Assembly (NCBI GenBank): GCA_965662545.1
Contig: CBFIHZ010000009.1
Span: 1-64,000 of the forward strand
Length of the DNA: 64,000 nucleotides
DNA from: CPC320 sp002684375
GTDB taxonomy: Bacteria; Pseudomonadota; Alphaproteobacteria; Rhodobacterales; Rhodobacteraceae
Reading direction: 5' to 3'
Shown: one piece after another, positions 1-8,905 of the stretch
How positions within the stretch are numbered: the stretch's first letter is position 1
Layout: each line of letters begins with the position of its first letter
The notes under the pieces: model-generated
Told to the model about the DNA's origin: nothing
Databases searched by the model: none
Seen by the model: the letters and a program-made list of their open reading frames with translations, nothing else
Made by a program: the position numbers and the translations under genes

Positions 1-714
1 GAGACCCAAATTTTGTAAAATTTGTCGAGTAGTTGCAATAGCGGCTGAAATTGTAGGAAGTCCGGAGGCTCTCTCAATCATTTCAATGGCGGGTAGAGAA
101 GGCATTTGAACACAAGCCGACGCAACAATAGCGTCTACTCCCCTCACATCTAATTTGCGCCATAATTCCGCTGGTGCAGTAGGGTCCTGCCGCGCAACTT
201 TAAGATTATCTGATATCTCGAGCGCAAGGAAATCCTGAACTTCAATCCCTTCATTTTCAATATATTCCACGACCACTTTGGAAAGTGGTTTCATATATGG
301 GCAGATGATCGATACCTTTTTGAAGCCTTTTTCTTTCATAGTATCGATCAGTGCGCCTGCGGAATTTAAGACGGGAGTCGGACACCCGTTATCACTGGTG
401 GCTTGGGCAAGTTTCTCCGTAGACTCGCGGTGATAACCCAAGCCCATCGACATGATTGCCACCAAACACGCATAAGCTTGCACCTCTACAGCGGCATCTG
501 AGAGTTCCGTGGCGCAGCGTATTGAATCCGCATCCATTGCTGCAAGCTCTTCCTTCACCACCGCTTTCATTCGCATGCGCGAACTGTGAAACGTAAACCT
601 GTCTGGGAGTACCATTTCTCTGGCTTTAAGAAGTGCCGGGATCTCTGTTTCCATTGTTACATTTGAACTTGGTACAATCAGTCCAACGCGTCTAAAGTAC
701 GGTGTATTGGTCAT
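1..714 (-). CDS. maleate isomerase / Asp-Glu racemase family protein, 3' end outside window
   Basis: The frame opens at ATG 714 and runs off the left edge, giving 238 residues of a protein usually about 250 long. The N-terminus GLIVPSSNVTMETEIPALL is the signature of maleate cis-trans isomerases, which interconvert maleate and fumarate in the cytoplasm. Two cysteines lie where the catalytic pair is expected: Cys83 in YACLVAIMSMG and Cys201 in SACVQMPSLPAI. Related enzymes include arylmalonate decarboxylases and other Asp/Glu racemase superfamily members, so the exact substrate is open. It is the last gene seen of a minus-strand run headed by the TRAP transporter at 741-3634; the transporter plausibly imports its dicarboxylate-like substrate. 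Confidence 0.8.
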   Translation of the reverse strand, partial: MTNTPYFRRVGLIVPSSNVTMETEIPALLKAREMVLPDRFTFHSSRMRMKAVVKEELAAMDADSIRCATELSDAAVEVQAYACLVAIMSMGLGYHRESTEKLAQATSDNGCPTPVLNSAGALIDTMKEKGFKKVSIICPYMKPLSKVVVEYIENEGIEVQDFLALEISDNLKVARQDPTAPAELWRKLDVRGVDAIVASACVQMPSLPAIEMIERASGLPTISAAIATTRQILQNLGL

Positions 715-740
715 TTTGGGTCCTCATTATTGAACTTGAT

Positions 741-2057
741 TTAGAGAGCTTGTCCCATCACTGCATCTGGAAGCCAGGTAGCCAAGCTGGGGAACAAGCA
801 CAGCAGAGCAATGGCGATCAGCATACAAGCGACGAATGGAAGTGATCCCACTAAAATCGTGCGAAGCGAGATATCAGGGGCGATACCATTAATAACGTAT
901 AGGTTGAGTCCAACCGGAGGAGAAATCAGGCCAATTTCCATGTTGATTGTCAGGACCACAGCAAACCAAATGGGGTCAAAACCCGCACCCGTAATAACTG
1001 GTAGAAGAATTGGGGCGGTCATTAAGATAACTGCAACTGGTGGAAGAAAAAATCCAGCAATAATCAGAAACACATTGATTGCAATCATCAGCGTCCAACG
1101 GTTAACATCTAGATCACTAATCCATTCAGCGATGGATTGTGTGATGTATAGACTAGACAGCATGTATGAAAATACGCCAGCTGCAGCGATTATAAACAGG
1201 ATCATCACAGATTCTTTAGTGCTATCGCGTAAAACGTTCCAAAGCGCAGAAAAACTGGTTAATCTATAGATGATCATAGCGACAATCAGGCATAAAAGCG
1301 CTCCAACCGCGGCTGTTTCAGACGGCGTCGCAACGCCACCGTACATTGTGTAGAGGACACCAAGAATAATCGCGATAAAAGGTAAAACGCGGGGTAAAAT
1401 CTCTAAGCGCTCTCGCCAGCTATAGGATGTCTGGGGCATCGCTGAACGCCCACCTGCTGCCCAGGTTGCGTATATAGACCAGGCCATAAACAGACCCATC
1501 AGCAAAAATCCAGGGACGACGCCGGCCAAGAATAAACGACCAATCGATGTCTCTGTAGCAATCCCGTAGACAATCATTGTGATGGAGGGCGGAATTAGAA
1601 TGCCAAGTGTGCCACCGGCTGCTATTGATCCTGTCGCAATTTCATCCGGGTAGCCGCGCTTCCGCATTTCAGGGATCCCCATTTTCCCTATAGCGGCGCA
1701 AGTCGCAGGAGAAGATCCCGACATTGCTGCAAATAATGCACAGGCGCCAAGGTTTGATATTACCAATCCACCTGGAACGCGCGTTAACCAGCGCTCTAGC
1801 GCCTCATAAAGATCAGCGCCGGCGCGTGTCGACGAAATAGACGCTCCCATTATGATAAACATGGGGATTGAAAGCAGTGCGAAACTATCCAGTTTTCCAA
1901 AGAGTATTTCAGGTATCAACTCTAAAGATCTGACGCCGTCAAAAATGAACAAAAATATTGCCGAAACTGTTAGTAACCCTATTGCTACGGAAATACCCGA
2001 AAATAAGACAAGGATTGTGATAATACCAATAACAAGGCCGAGCGAAAGAGGATCCAT
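741..2057 (-). CDS. TRAP transporter large permease, DctM family
   Basis: Twelve-segment inner-membrane subunit of a TRAP (tripartite ATP-independent periplasmic) importer, energised by ion gradients. The family signature is plain at residues about 113-183, with GSSPATCAAIGKMGIP, the KRGYPDEIATG stretch and GGTLGILIPPS. ATG at 2057 overlaps the TGA of the small permease gene by one base (TGATG), so translational coupling is likely; a GTG one codon upstream is possible but less attractive. Length 438 residues is normal for DctM. The substrate is unknown; neighbouring maleate-isomerase-like gene suggests a carboxylate. Confidence 0.92.
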   Translation of the reverse strand: MDPLSLGLVIGIITILVLFSGISVAIGLLTVSAIFLFIFDGVRSLELIPEILFGKLDSFALLSIPMFIIMGASISSTRAGADLYEALERWLTRVPGGLVISNLGACALFAAMSGSSPATCAAIGKMGIPEMRKRGYPDEIATGSIAAGGTLGILIPPSITMIVYGIATETSIGRLFLAGVVPGFLLMGLFMAWSIYATWAAGGRSAMPQTSYSWRERLEILPRVLPFIAIILGVLYTMYGGVATPSETAAVGALLCLIVAMIIYRLTSFSALWNVLRDSTKESVMILFIIAAAGVFSYMLSSLYITQSIAEWISDLDVNRWTLMIAINVFLIIAGFFLPPVAVILMTAPILLPVITGAGFDPIWFAVVLTINMEIGLISPPVGLNLYVINGIAPDISLRTILVGSLPFVACMLIAIALLCLFPSLATWLPDAVMGQAL

Positions 2058-2590
2058 CACATACCCGCCTTAGATATCTGTTGTAGAAGCGTCTCAAGCC
2101 AGTCGGCGATAAGCTGTAGTAGCAGCAGCCCAAGGCCAATAGGTAATGAGAGATAAGGTATCCATAGGGGAACGGCAGTAACGGTGTCCGACGTCCACCC
2201 GCGTTTATGTACAAGATGCCAAAATTCAAAGCCGTAAAACAAGCACACAGCAGTTACAGTGATTGCCGTTAGTCCGGTAAAGATGGCTAAAATTCGAGCA
2301 CTGCGATAATTCAGCCAAATCGGCAACAAATCAACGTTCACATGTCCTTTGTGTTTTTGCACAAAAGCCAGACCTAAGAGCGTTGCATCAACCATGAGGT
2401 AAACTACAATTTCCGTCTGCCAGACAGTCGATGCGTTTAGGACAAAGCGCACAAAAATCATTTGACAGGTCAGAAGAACAGCGCCCAAAATCATCAACGA
2501 TGCAATCCGACCGGAGACCTCGGACAACCAGTTCGTTGTGTTTTGAAAGCCTATTAAAAGTATTTGCTTTTGATCGCGAGCGATATTCAT
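2057..2590 (-). CDS. TRAP transporter small permease, DctQ family
   Basis: A 177-residue protein with four hydrophobic segments. Typical DctQ landmarks are the NASTVWQTEIVVYLMV stretch and the HKGHVNVDLLP motif that follows the second segment. It forms the membrane complex with the DctM subunit encoded immediately downstream, with overlapping stop and start. It lies 57 bases after the binding-protein gene, separated from it by a strong hairpin. Confidence 0.9.
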   Translation of the reverse strand: MNIARDQKQILLIGFQNTTNWLSEVSGRIASLMILGAVLLTCQMIFVRFVLNASTVWQTEIVVYLMVDATLLGLAFVQKHKGHVNVDLLPIWLNYRSARILAIFTGLTAITVTAVCLFYGFEFWHLVHKRGWTSDTVTAVPLWIPYLSLPIGLGLLLLQLIADWLETLLQQISKAGM

Positions 2591-2612
2591 CTGAGCAATC
2601 CTTAAATAAAAT

Positions 2613-2639
2613 TAGGCGAGGACATAAAGACCCCGCCTA
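2613..2639 (-). promoter_or_regulatory. intercistronic hairpin between dctP and dctQ
   Basis: Arms 2613-2621 (taggcgagg) and 2631-2639 (ccccgccta) pair over 9 bases including one G-U, with a 9-base loop; on the minus strand it is followed by a T-rich tract (ATTTTATTT). Positioned between binding-protein and permease genes it should act as a partial terminator or 3' stabiliser that lets the binding protein be made in excess. Inference from position and structure. Confidence 0.65.
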
Positions 2640-2647
2640 TTTACTTT

Positions 2648-3634
2648 TTACTTTACAGCCAAAGCCATAGTGAGCAACGCCTGCCCATTTGGAACACTTT
2701 CAACAAAGTTCTTATATGAGGTCTCCTGAGCGATGGCCTGCCAAGCAGCAAAATCTTCCGTTGTCATCTCGGCGATTTCCACGCCCGCTTCCTGAAACAC
2801 TTTGACCGACGCCGCATCTTGTTTTTTGGCTTCTTCCAAGTAGTAAGACTCTGCTTTAGCAGCGGCCTTAAGAAGAGCGCTTTTCTGTTCTTCTGATAGA
2901 CCTTCAAATGTAGATTTGTTCATGAGCAAAGGCTGGTAAAGGAACCATAAAGCGATATCCGAAGCAGGAGTATAACATGCTACTTGCTCAAAAATACGGT
3001 ATGACACAAACGAAGCTGATGACGTATTCGCAGCGTCTAAAACGCCAGTTTGCATTGCTGAATAAATCTCGGAAGATGCCATAGAAGCGATCGAAGCGCC
3101 TGCACCAACAAGCATTTGTTCGAATGACTTACCGGCGGCACGGGTCTGCAAACCTGCTACATCACTCGGGGACGTAATACATTTCTCTTTTCCTACAAAA
3201 CCACCAGCAAGATAACCATGTACCAGAACCATCACATCGTCTTCAGCCATTTTTTCTTGCAGTGCTGCCATGAAGGGTGAAGAACTTAAACGCGCTGCAT
3301 GATCATGGTTTTTCACTAAGCCGGGCATAAGCGTCAGGTTAAATGAAGGTTGCTGTCCTCCAGCATAGCTCAATGGAAATACTGTCATATCCAACTGACC
3401 TCGGCTGAGCGGCCGATATTGCTCACGGGGCTTAAATAATGATTTTGATGGAAAAATCTTAATGTCCAGTTCCACGTTTGCGGCTGCCACCTCATCCGCA
3501 ACAATTTGTGCGACCTGATGCCGTACGTCTTTTGTTGACCATTGATGTGAAAGACGCAGTTCCGTTGCCAGCGCTGCGGTTGATAGGCCTGCAACAAACA
3601 TAGCAGTTAAAATTGAAGTTGAAGAAAGACGCAT
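2648..3634 (-). CDS. TRAP transporter periplasmic solute-binding protein, DctP family
   Basis: 328 residues with a signal peptide (charged MRLSS, hydrophobic core, cleavage expected after ALA at residue 23). The mature chain has the DctP-family layout, including the LSHQWSTKDVRHQVAQI opening and the QTRAAGKSFEQML and YSAMQTGVLDAANTS stretches around the substrate cleft. Start ATG 3634 has a good ribosome site (GGGAGG). First gene of the operon, divergent from the GntR regulator; a palindromic operator lies between them. Confidence 0.9.
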   Translation of the reverse strand: MRLSSTSILTAMFVAGLSTAALATELRLSHQWSTKDVRHQVAQIVADEVAAANVELDIKIFPSKSLFKPREQYRPLSRGQLDMTVFPLSYAGGQQPSFNLTLMPGLVKNHDHAARLSSSPFMAALQEKMAEDDVMVLVHGYLAGGFVGKEKCITSPSDVAGLQTRAAGKSFEQMLVGAGASIASMASSEIYSAMQTGVLDAANTSSASFVSYRIFEQVACYTPASDIALWFLYQPLLMNKSTFEGLSEEQKSALLKAAAKAESYYLEEAKKQDAASVKVFQEAGVEIAEMTTEDFAAWQAIAQETSYKNFVESVPNGQALLTMALAVK

Positions 3635-3666
3635 AATACCCTCCCATTTGCGTTTTTATATTGCCT

Positions 3667-3680
3667 ATATGTATACATAT
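3667..3680. promoter_or_regulatory. probable GntR (FadR-type) operator palindrome
   Basis: A perfect 14-bp palindrome, atatgtatacatat, in the 135-bp gap between the divergent TRAP operon and the GntR gene. Its core TGTATACA matches the known style of GntR-family operators. Location suggests control of both directions by the adjacent regulator. Confidence 0.65.
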
Positions 3681-3769
3681 GTTATATATAAAAATGCAAA
3701 TAACTTTTCATTGTTGCGGCTAAGTCAATTCAAAGTTAGAAAATAAACATCAAAACAGAAGCTTAGAAA

Positions 3770-4411
3770 ATGCCTCGCGTTGCAGATCAGTTAATAGAAA
3801 CTCTCAAATCAGAGATTTACAAAGGCGTGCTGAAGCCTGGCGATCAACTTGAAGAGGCCAGCTTAGCAGATCGATTCGGCGTTTCGCGGACACCTATTCG
3901 CGAAGCAGTTCGTTCACTTGTGGAACTGGGTTTACTTGAGACACGCCCTCGCAAAGGAGCCTTTGTACGCGTTGCTTCCGCAAAAGAATTAATCGATCTT
4001 TTTGAAGTTGCCGCTGAACTTGAGGCGCTAGCTTGCCGCCTAGCAGCAGAAAGATTGACAGATGATACTTCGCTAGAAATACAAAATAGTTTGCGTGAAT
4101 GTGAAGAAGCTGCGCAGGTTCAGGATATTTCTCGCTATGCTAGCGGTAATCTGCAATTTCATGCCTCTATACGCGTTGCATCTGCCAATTTATGGCTTGC
4201 AGCAGAACTGTCTGAAATCGAAGTGCGCATCAATCCATACCGCTCAATGCCATATAAAATACACAACCGATTGGCCAAATCTATTCAAGAGCATCGGGAA
4301 ATAAAAAATGCTATTCTGGATGGAAATGCAGAAAAAGCGGCAAATTTGATGAGAGATCACATTATGCTACAAGGCCAACGTTTGCCATTACTGTTGCGAA
4401 ATGCAAACTGA
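3770..4411 (+). CDS. GntR family regulator, FCD (FadR) subfamily
   Basis: 213 residues. An N-terminal winged helix at about residues 8-66 contains the family signature KPGDQLEEASLADRFGVSRT followed by PIREAVRSL; the rest is an all-helical FCD ligand-binding domain that usually holds a metal and a carboxylic acid. Divergent from the TRAP and isomerase-like genes, so it most likely represses them and is relieved by the transported acid or a product. Ligand not predictable from sequence. Confidence 0.9.
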   Translation: MPRVADQLIETLKSEIYKGVLKPGDQLEEASLADRFGVSRTPIREAVRSLVELGLLETRPRKGAFVRVASAKELIDLFEVAAELEALACRLAAERLTDDTSLEIQNSLRECEEAAQVQDISRYASGNLQFHASIRVASANLWLAAELSEIEVRINPYRSMPYKIHNRLAKSIQEHREIKNAILDGNAEKAANLMRDHIMLQGQRLPLLLRNAN

Positions 4412-4566
4412 TACATCCTAAATTATTAGGCTGTCGGAAGGAATTCATTAGCCACCAGTGCATTTATCACATTGGGCTGATTTTGTTGAAAAAATCATTT
4501 GGTTTTGCGCTTTGGCTTTTGGTCTGACCCATAATTTGTTGGGCAATCTGGAGCGATGCCGCCCTG

Positions 4567-4908
4567 TTACCAGCGGGCGGGCGTCATCGGCTTGAGCTTG
4601 CCTGGTTTCTGGGGAGTTTGGGCTGCTGCTACGAGGGTAGACTCATCTTGGACGCCACATGGGTCTCGTAGTCCGAGCCGTCCGAGGCCAGAGATGCGTT
4701 TGAGATGCGCAAAAAGCATCTCAACCTTCTTTCGCCTTTTCTGGGCCGTCGGGTTGAAGTCTGACGCCGAGCATTGGTGGGCAAAGTCCCTGACGATTTC
4801 GAATTTCTCGCGATGGACGGAGCAGACCTTGGCGTTGGAGTAGCACTTTTCTTTTAACTTGCACCCTGTGCAACCGGACTTCAGCACCCGATATTTGCGA
4901 GCTTTCCA
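4567..4908 (-). pseudogene. IS1182-family transposase, C-terminal fragment
   Basis: Minus-strand reading gives a cysteine cluster (CTGCKLKEKCYSNAKVC) and then KVEMLFAHLKRISGLGRLGLR and the DPCGVQDE stretch, the characteristic C-terminus of IS1182 DDE transposases. Only about 110 of roughly 450 residues remain and there is no start. It directly abuts IS3 debris at its upstream side, so the element was cut by a later insertion or deletion. Confidence 0.75.
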
Positions 4909-4914
4909 AATTGG

Positions 4915-5189
4915 AACTTCCGATCCCGTTCGGAAGTCGTCACACCATCACGTTGACCGCTGTCCGTTTCTGCGTGTCGAACTCACGCCCGACGCGTATC
5001 AGGCCCACAACCGAACTTGGGCGCAACCGATTTGATCGCAGCAGACTGGTTGTCAAATTCGCCCTGATGCTTGAATACCCCCCGAACAGCACGGTCGCGC
5101 ACCTCTGGTGAATTTCTGTTCTCACATTTGTTCTTTTCCATAACCCAGTATCCTTACTTCTGGGTCTCCGGCAAAAAAGGGGCAGTTCA
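4915..5189 (-). pseudogene. IS3-family OrfA fragment with left terminal repeat
   Basis: From ATG 5141 the frame reads MEKNKCENRNSPEVRDRAVR, then KHQGEFDNQSAAIKSVAPKFGCGP, the N-terminus of an IS3-type OrfA, followed by a stop and a frameshift; TTSERDRK reappears in another frame. Just upstream (5166-5189 on the minus strand) the sequence TGAACTGCCCC...GCCGGAG matches the usual IS3-family terminal repeat. The rest of the element is missing, replaced by the IS1182 fragment. Confidence 0.75.
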
Positions 5190-5418
5190 CTATCAAATCA
5201 AGACCAAGTGCTGGGTCTATAAATGGTGTAGTGCCCTCAGTGAGCCTGCGATGGGTCCTTTCCAGAAGGTTGAGGGTGGTTTGCAGTTACATCACCAACA
5301 TGAAAGGCTTTTTGGTTTTAGACATTGAATAGTCGCTCTGGTGTGGCTATCAAAATCCCTCAAAAAGGCATAGGACTTTGCTGGTTAATTGCCGGAGTTA
5401 AAAATAAAGGAAACTGCG

Positions 5419-6288
5419 ATGTTTCATAACATTAATCGGTTTATCGCGTCTCGCTATTTGGCTCTTATGAACGGCAAGCACTTATCGCAATACCCGCAGC
5501 TCGTCTGTTATTCTTTTGATGCTATTACTGGCTCCATCCACTTGGACGGGCGCTTTGAGCGAGATGAATTAGACCTTCTTGCAAAACATGTTTTCCCAAA
5601 ACTAAATCAAAAAAGTACATGTATCGACATTGGAGCAAACATAGGAAACCACAGCCTCGCTTTTTCGCCTTTTTTTAAGCAAGTAATTTCTCTTGAACCG
5701 CATCCTACCACGTTTCGCTTGCTGGAAATTAACGCAGAGTTGGTTAGCAACGTGAAAGCCTACAATATTGGTGCGTCAAGTGTACGTAGAACTGTAGAGG
5801 TTGCCATAAACAAATCTAATCAAGGGGCAACGTCGATTGGAGCATCTGTAAATACAGAAACAGATATTGTGCCGTTTGACTTAGCACAGCTCGATGAACT
5901 TGAAGAATTGAAATCCTTACCCCCCGTTTCATTTATTAAATTAGACGTCGAGGGACATGAGGTTGAAGCGATACTTGGAGCGGAAAATATTATCCGAAAC
6001 AATAGCCCCGTGTTGGCAATAGAGATTTTACCTAGTGATATTGAAAATGATACTTGTGAGTCTGTCGAGCTACTTAAAAAATTCGGTTACAAAAATTTTT
6101 ATGAAATGCGCGAACGAGGATGGCTCGGTCAACTTTCTCGCCGACCAAAAAAATTGGCCCGTACTATACTCACGCTAACAACTGGGTCGCGGCCATCAAA
6201 GGCTACTGAGTTGGGTCGGGTATCTAAGCTTGAGAAACGTAGTTACCCGATGTTGATCTGTACCACTGAACTAGACCTCACTCTGTAA
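5419..6288 (+). CDS. FkbM family SAM-dependent methyltransferase
   Basis: 289 residues. Motif I is CIDIGANIGNHSLAFS (about residues 72-87), followed by ISLEPHPTTFRLL and the FkbM hallmark FIKLDVEGHEVEAILGAE. Such enzymes usually O-methylate sugars or polyketides and are often linked to surface polysaccharide. ATG 5419 is preferred over TTG 5389 because AAGGAAA lies 6 bases upstream. It stands alone between IS debris and the IclR gene, with AT-rich codon use, so recent acquisition is plausible. Substrate unknown. Confidence 0.8.
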   Translation: MFHNINRFIASRYLALMNGKHLSQYPQLVCYSFDAITGSIHLDGRFERDELDLLAKHVFPKLNQKSTCIDIGANIGNHSLAFSPFFKQVISLEPHPTTFRLLEINAELVSNVKAYNIGASSVRRTVEVAINKSNQGATSIGASVNTETDIVPFDLAQLDELEELKSLPPVSFIKLDVEGHEVEAILGAENIIRNNSPVLAIEILPSDIENDTCESVELLKKFGYKNFYEMRERGWLGQLSRRPKKLARTILTLTTGSRPSKATELGRVSKLEKRSYPMLICTTELDLTL

Positions 6289-6376
6289 AAACTCTGCAGG
6301 GTCGGGCTGTTATCCACATCTAGTTTTACATTATTTTATTGCGTGTCAAATTCAGGTTAATAATGCTTTACTTGAT

Positions 6377-7147
6377 TTAAAGTGGTGTATTTATCAAATT
6401 TGAACACAAATCCAATGCTGCAGTCTGCATCAGAGGAATTTCTTTTCGCAACTGAGATATAGACTTCCGCGTAAACAAAGCGTGCGTCGATAGACAGCAG
6501 GCAAGAGCCCCACTTTGGTTGAAAATTGGTACCGCCGCTCCGACCATGTCGTCGAACCATTCCTGATCATCAAGCGCAAAACCAGTCTCTCGAATTTCGA
6601 GCAATGCCCGTTCAAACATGGCCCCAGAAACGATCGTATTGCGCGCAGAGGTTTTCTTGGAAATACGGTCAAATATTCCCATGGCTTGATCTATGGGCAG
6701 GGTCGACAGATACATTTTACCAGAGGCACAACAGTGCAAGGGTAATTCTTCTCCGACTTTTAGGTTCACTTGAAACGGCCAATGAGACTCAAGACGGTCG
6801 AAATAGATCAATTTCGTGCCATGGGGCACTGCGAGGCTTACGGTTTCATTTATTTGCTCAGAGAGATTGCGCAGAATCGACCGCCTGACAGTTACGCCGG
6901 GTTCGTGTTGCAAACTGCCCAATGTAAGGCTGCGAAACCTCTCTCCGGGAACGTAGTAGCCGGAGGCATGTGCTGCAATAAAACGTTCTTCACAAAGTGC
7001 TTCTAACCAACGGTAGATCGTAGGGGCAGGAATATTGAGGGATTGCGATAATCCAGAGGCGGTCGCGGATTCCGGATTAAGACAAATAGCCTCAATAATT
7101 TCAAGAATGCGCCTCGGAGAATTACGCTTGGTTTTTGCTTCGCTCAC
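6377..7147 (-). CDS. IclR family transcriptional regulator
   Basis: 256 residues from a GTG start. N-terminal winged helix (about residues 13-67: ASGLSQSLNIPAPTIYRWLEAL) and C-terminal IclR effector domain with the segments LPLHCCASGKMYLSTL and GFALDDQEWFDDMVGAAVPIF. GGAGG lies about 11 bases upstream of the GTG, a long spacing. Encoded 96 bases downstream of mmsA in the same direction, so probably controls mmsA and the divergent dehydrogenase/TRAP genes. Confidence 0.88.
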   Translation of the reverse strand: MSEAKTKRNSPRRILEIIEAICLNPESATASGLSQSLNIPAPTIYRWLEALCEERFIAAHASGYYVPGERFRSLTLGSLQHEPGVTVRRSILRNLSEQINETVSLAVPHGTKLIYFDRLESHWPFQVNLKVGEELPLHCCASGKMYLSTLPIDQAMGIFDRISKKTSARNTIVSGAMFERALLEIRETGFALDDQEWFDDMVGAAVPIFNQSGALACCLSTHALFTRKSISQLRKEIPLMQTAALDLCSNLINTPL

Positions 7148-7243
7148 TGTGATTTACAACCTCCAAACCGTATTGGCATCGGATATCTTATGCCAAATGA
7201 AAAATCCAGTGTAGCTTTAGAACTGCACTGGAACCCTGTATCA

Positions 7244-8740
7244 TCAAGATAGAACTGGAATTGAAAACTCCGGCCCTGTATTCGCCCCAGCAGGCCAAGC
7301 AATAGTCGCGGTTTTGAGTTTGGTATAAAACCGGATGCCCTCCGGTCCATGCATATGGTGGTCTCCGAATAAGGAGCGCTTCCATCCGCCAAAACTATGA
7401 TACGCGACCGGCACCGGGATCGGGACGTTAACGCCTACCATGCCAATTTGTGTTTTCTCCACAAAATGCCGAGACACGCCGCCATCATTAGTAAATAATG
7501 CTGCACCATTCCCCAATTCATGATTATCCACCAGCGAAACCGCGTCCGAATAGCTGCTACAGCGTACAATCCCCAAGACAGGACCAAAGATTTCCTCTTT
7601 ATAAATAGTCATATCTGAAGTGACACGGTCAAATACGGTGGGGCCGACAAAATATCCTTTTTCATAGCCTTGCAAGTTCAAATTACGACCATCGACGACT
7701 AAATCGGCACCCTCGGCAACCCCTTTGTCAATGTAGGACACAACTTTATTCATATGGATTTCGCTGCTGAGCGGCCCAAAATCTGCATCACCGTCGGTGT
7801 AGGGGCCGACGTTTAATTTTTGCGCTGCCTCTGAAACGGCGTCACGAACTGAGTCGGCAGTTTCTTTGCCAACGCAGACTGCAACAGATACCGCCATGCA
7901 GCGTTCTCCCGCCGATCCAAACGCTGATCCGATCAATGCATCTCTCACATGAGAAACATCAGCGTCTGGCATTACAATCATGTGATTTTTCGCACCACCC
8001 AGCGCTTGAACGCGTTTGTCATTCGATGTTCCCGTGCGATAGATATATTCTGCTATAGGAGTGGACCCAACAAAACTGACAGCTTGAACACGTGCATCAT
8101 GAAGTATCGCATCGACGGCTTCTTTATCACCGTTCACCACATGCAAAACATCTTTTGGAACACCAGCTTCATGCGCCAATTCAACCATACGTAAGGGGCA
8201 GCTAGGTGTTTTTTCAGAAGGTTTTAAGATAAACGTATTACCGCAAGCCAAAGCGACCGGAAACATCCAAAGCGGTACCATTGCTGGAAAATTAAACGGG
8301 GTGATACCAGCGCAGACGCCCAATGGTTGCCTTATATTATAACTATCAACACCAGATCCCACGTTGGCCGAGAACTCTCCCTTCAATAATTGGGGGATAC
8401 CGCAAGCAAACTCGACAATTTCAATTCCGCGGGTGATTGAACCGCGGGCATCGTCAAGCGTCTTGCCGTGCTCCCTACTGACCAAAACGGCAAGCTCGTC
8501 CATGTTGTCTTGAAGTAACTGTTTGTAACGAAACATGATCCGTGCGCGATTAATCGGTGTTCTGGACGACCACTCAGCAAAAGCATTGTTAGCTTTGGTA
8601 ATCGCCTCCCTTACAGTTGAAGCGCTGGCCAATTCTAGTTCTGCGGCTTGTTCTCCCGTGGCTGGATTAAAAACCGGGCTGATACGGGCACGCGATGAAG
8701 ACGCAGCTTGCCCCCCAATCAGATGCGCTAATCGCTTCAT
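7244..8740 (-). CDS. mmsA: CoA-acylating (methyl)malonate-semialdehyde dehydrogenase
   Basis: 498 residues, the normal length. Converts methylmalonate semialdehyde to propionyl-CoA, or malonate semialdehyde to acetyl-CoA, with CO2 release and NAD reduction. Seen: ITPFNFPAMVPLWMFP, LKPSEKTPSCP, VSFVGSTPIAEYIY, and the active-site segment GSAGERCMAVS with the nucleophile at about Cys281. ATG 8740 is chosen over GTG 8755 and ATG 8746 because GGAG lies 7 bases before it. Divergent from an iron alcohol dehydrogenase; together they could oxidise a hydroxy acid such as 3-hydroxypropionate to acyl-CoA, the role of DddC-family homologues. The specific substrate is inference. Confidence 0.88.
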   Translation of the reverse strand: MKRLAHLIGGQAASSSRARISPVFNPATGEQAAELELASASTVREAITKANNAFAEWSSRTPINRARIMFRYKQLLQDNMDELAVLVSREHGKTLDDARGSITRGIEIVEFACGIPQLLKGEFSANVGSGVDSYNIRQPLGVCAGITPFNFPAMVPLWMFPVALACGNTFILKPSEKTPSCPLRMVELAHEAGVPKDVLHVVNGDKEAVDAILHDARVQAVSFVGSTPIAEYIYRTGTSNDKRVQALGGAKNHMIVMPDADVSHVRDALIGSAFGSAGERCMAVSVAVCVGKETADSVRDAVSEAAQKLNVGPYTDGDADFGPLSSEIHMNKVVSYIDKGVAEGADLVVDGRNLNLQGYEKGYFVGPTVFDRVTSDMTIYKEEIFGPVLGIVRCSSYSDAVSLVDNHELGNGAALFTNDGGVSRHFVEKTQIGMVGVNVPIPVPVAYHSFGGWKRSLFGDHHMHGPEGIRFYTKLKTATIAWPAGANTGPEFSIPVLS

Positions 8741-8790
8741 TCTCATTCTCCTCACAATGTTTCATTCCCGTCAATTAAGAACGTTTCACA

Positions 8791-8839
8791 CAAGCTGTCA
8801 ATTAAATGAGAAATAATTTATCATTTAATTGACAGCTTG
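8791..8839. promoter_or_regulatory. perfect 19-bp inverted repeat in divergent promoter region
   Basis: Arm 8791-8809 (caagctgtcaattaaatga) is exactly repeated in reverse complement at 8821-8839 (tcatttaattgacagcttg), 11-base spacer. A third partial copy, GTCAATTAA, lies at 8770-8778. Because it sits between divergently transcribed genes it is unlikely to be a terminator; an operator for the IclR protein is the best reading. Confidence 0.7.
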
Positions 8840-8905
8840 CCCCGAGTCGTTTTAGGGTTTGAGTGTAACGTGTTGTGCCTGTGGCAGTTTTTGGAGAATT
8901 TCCGA

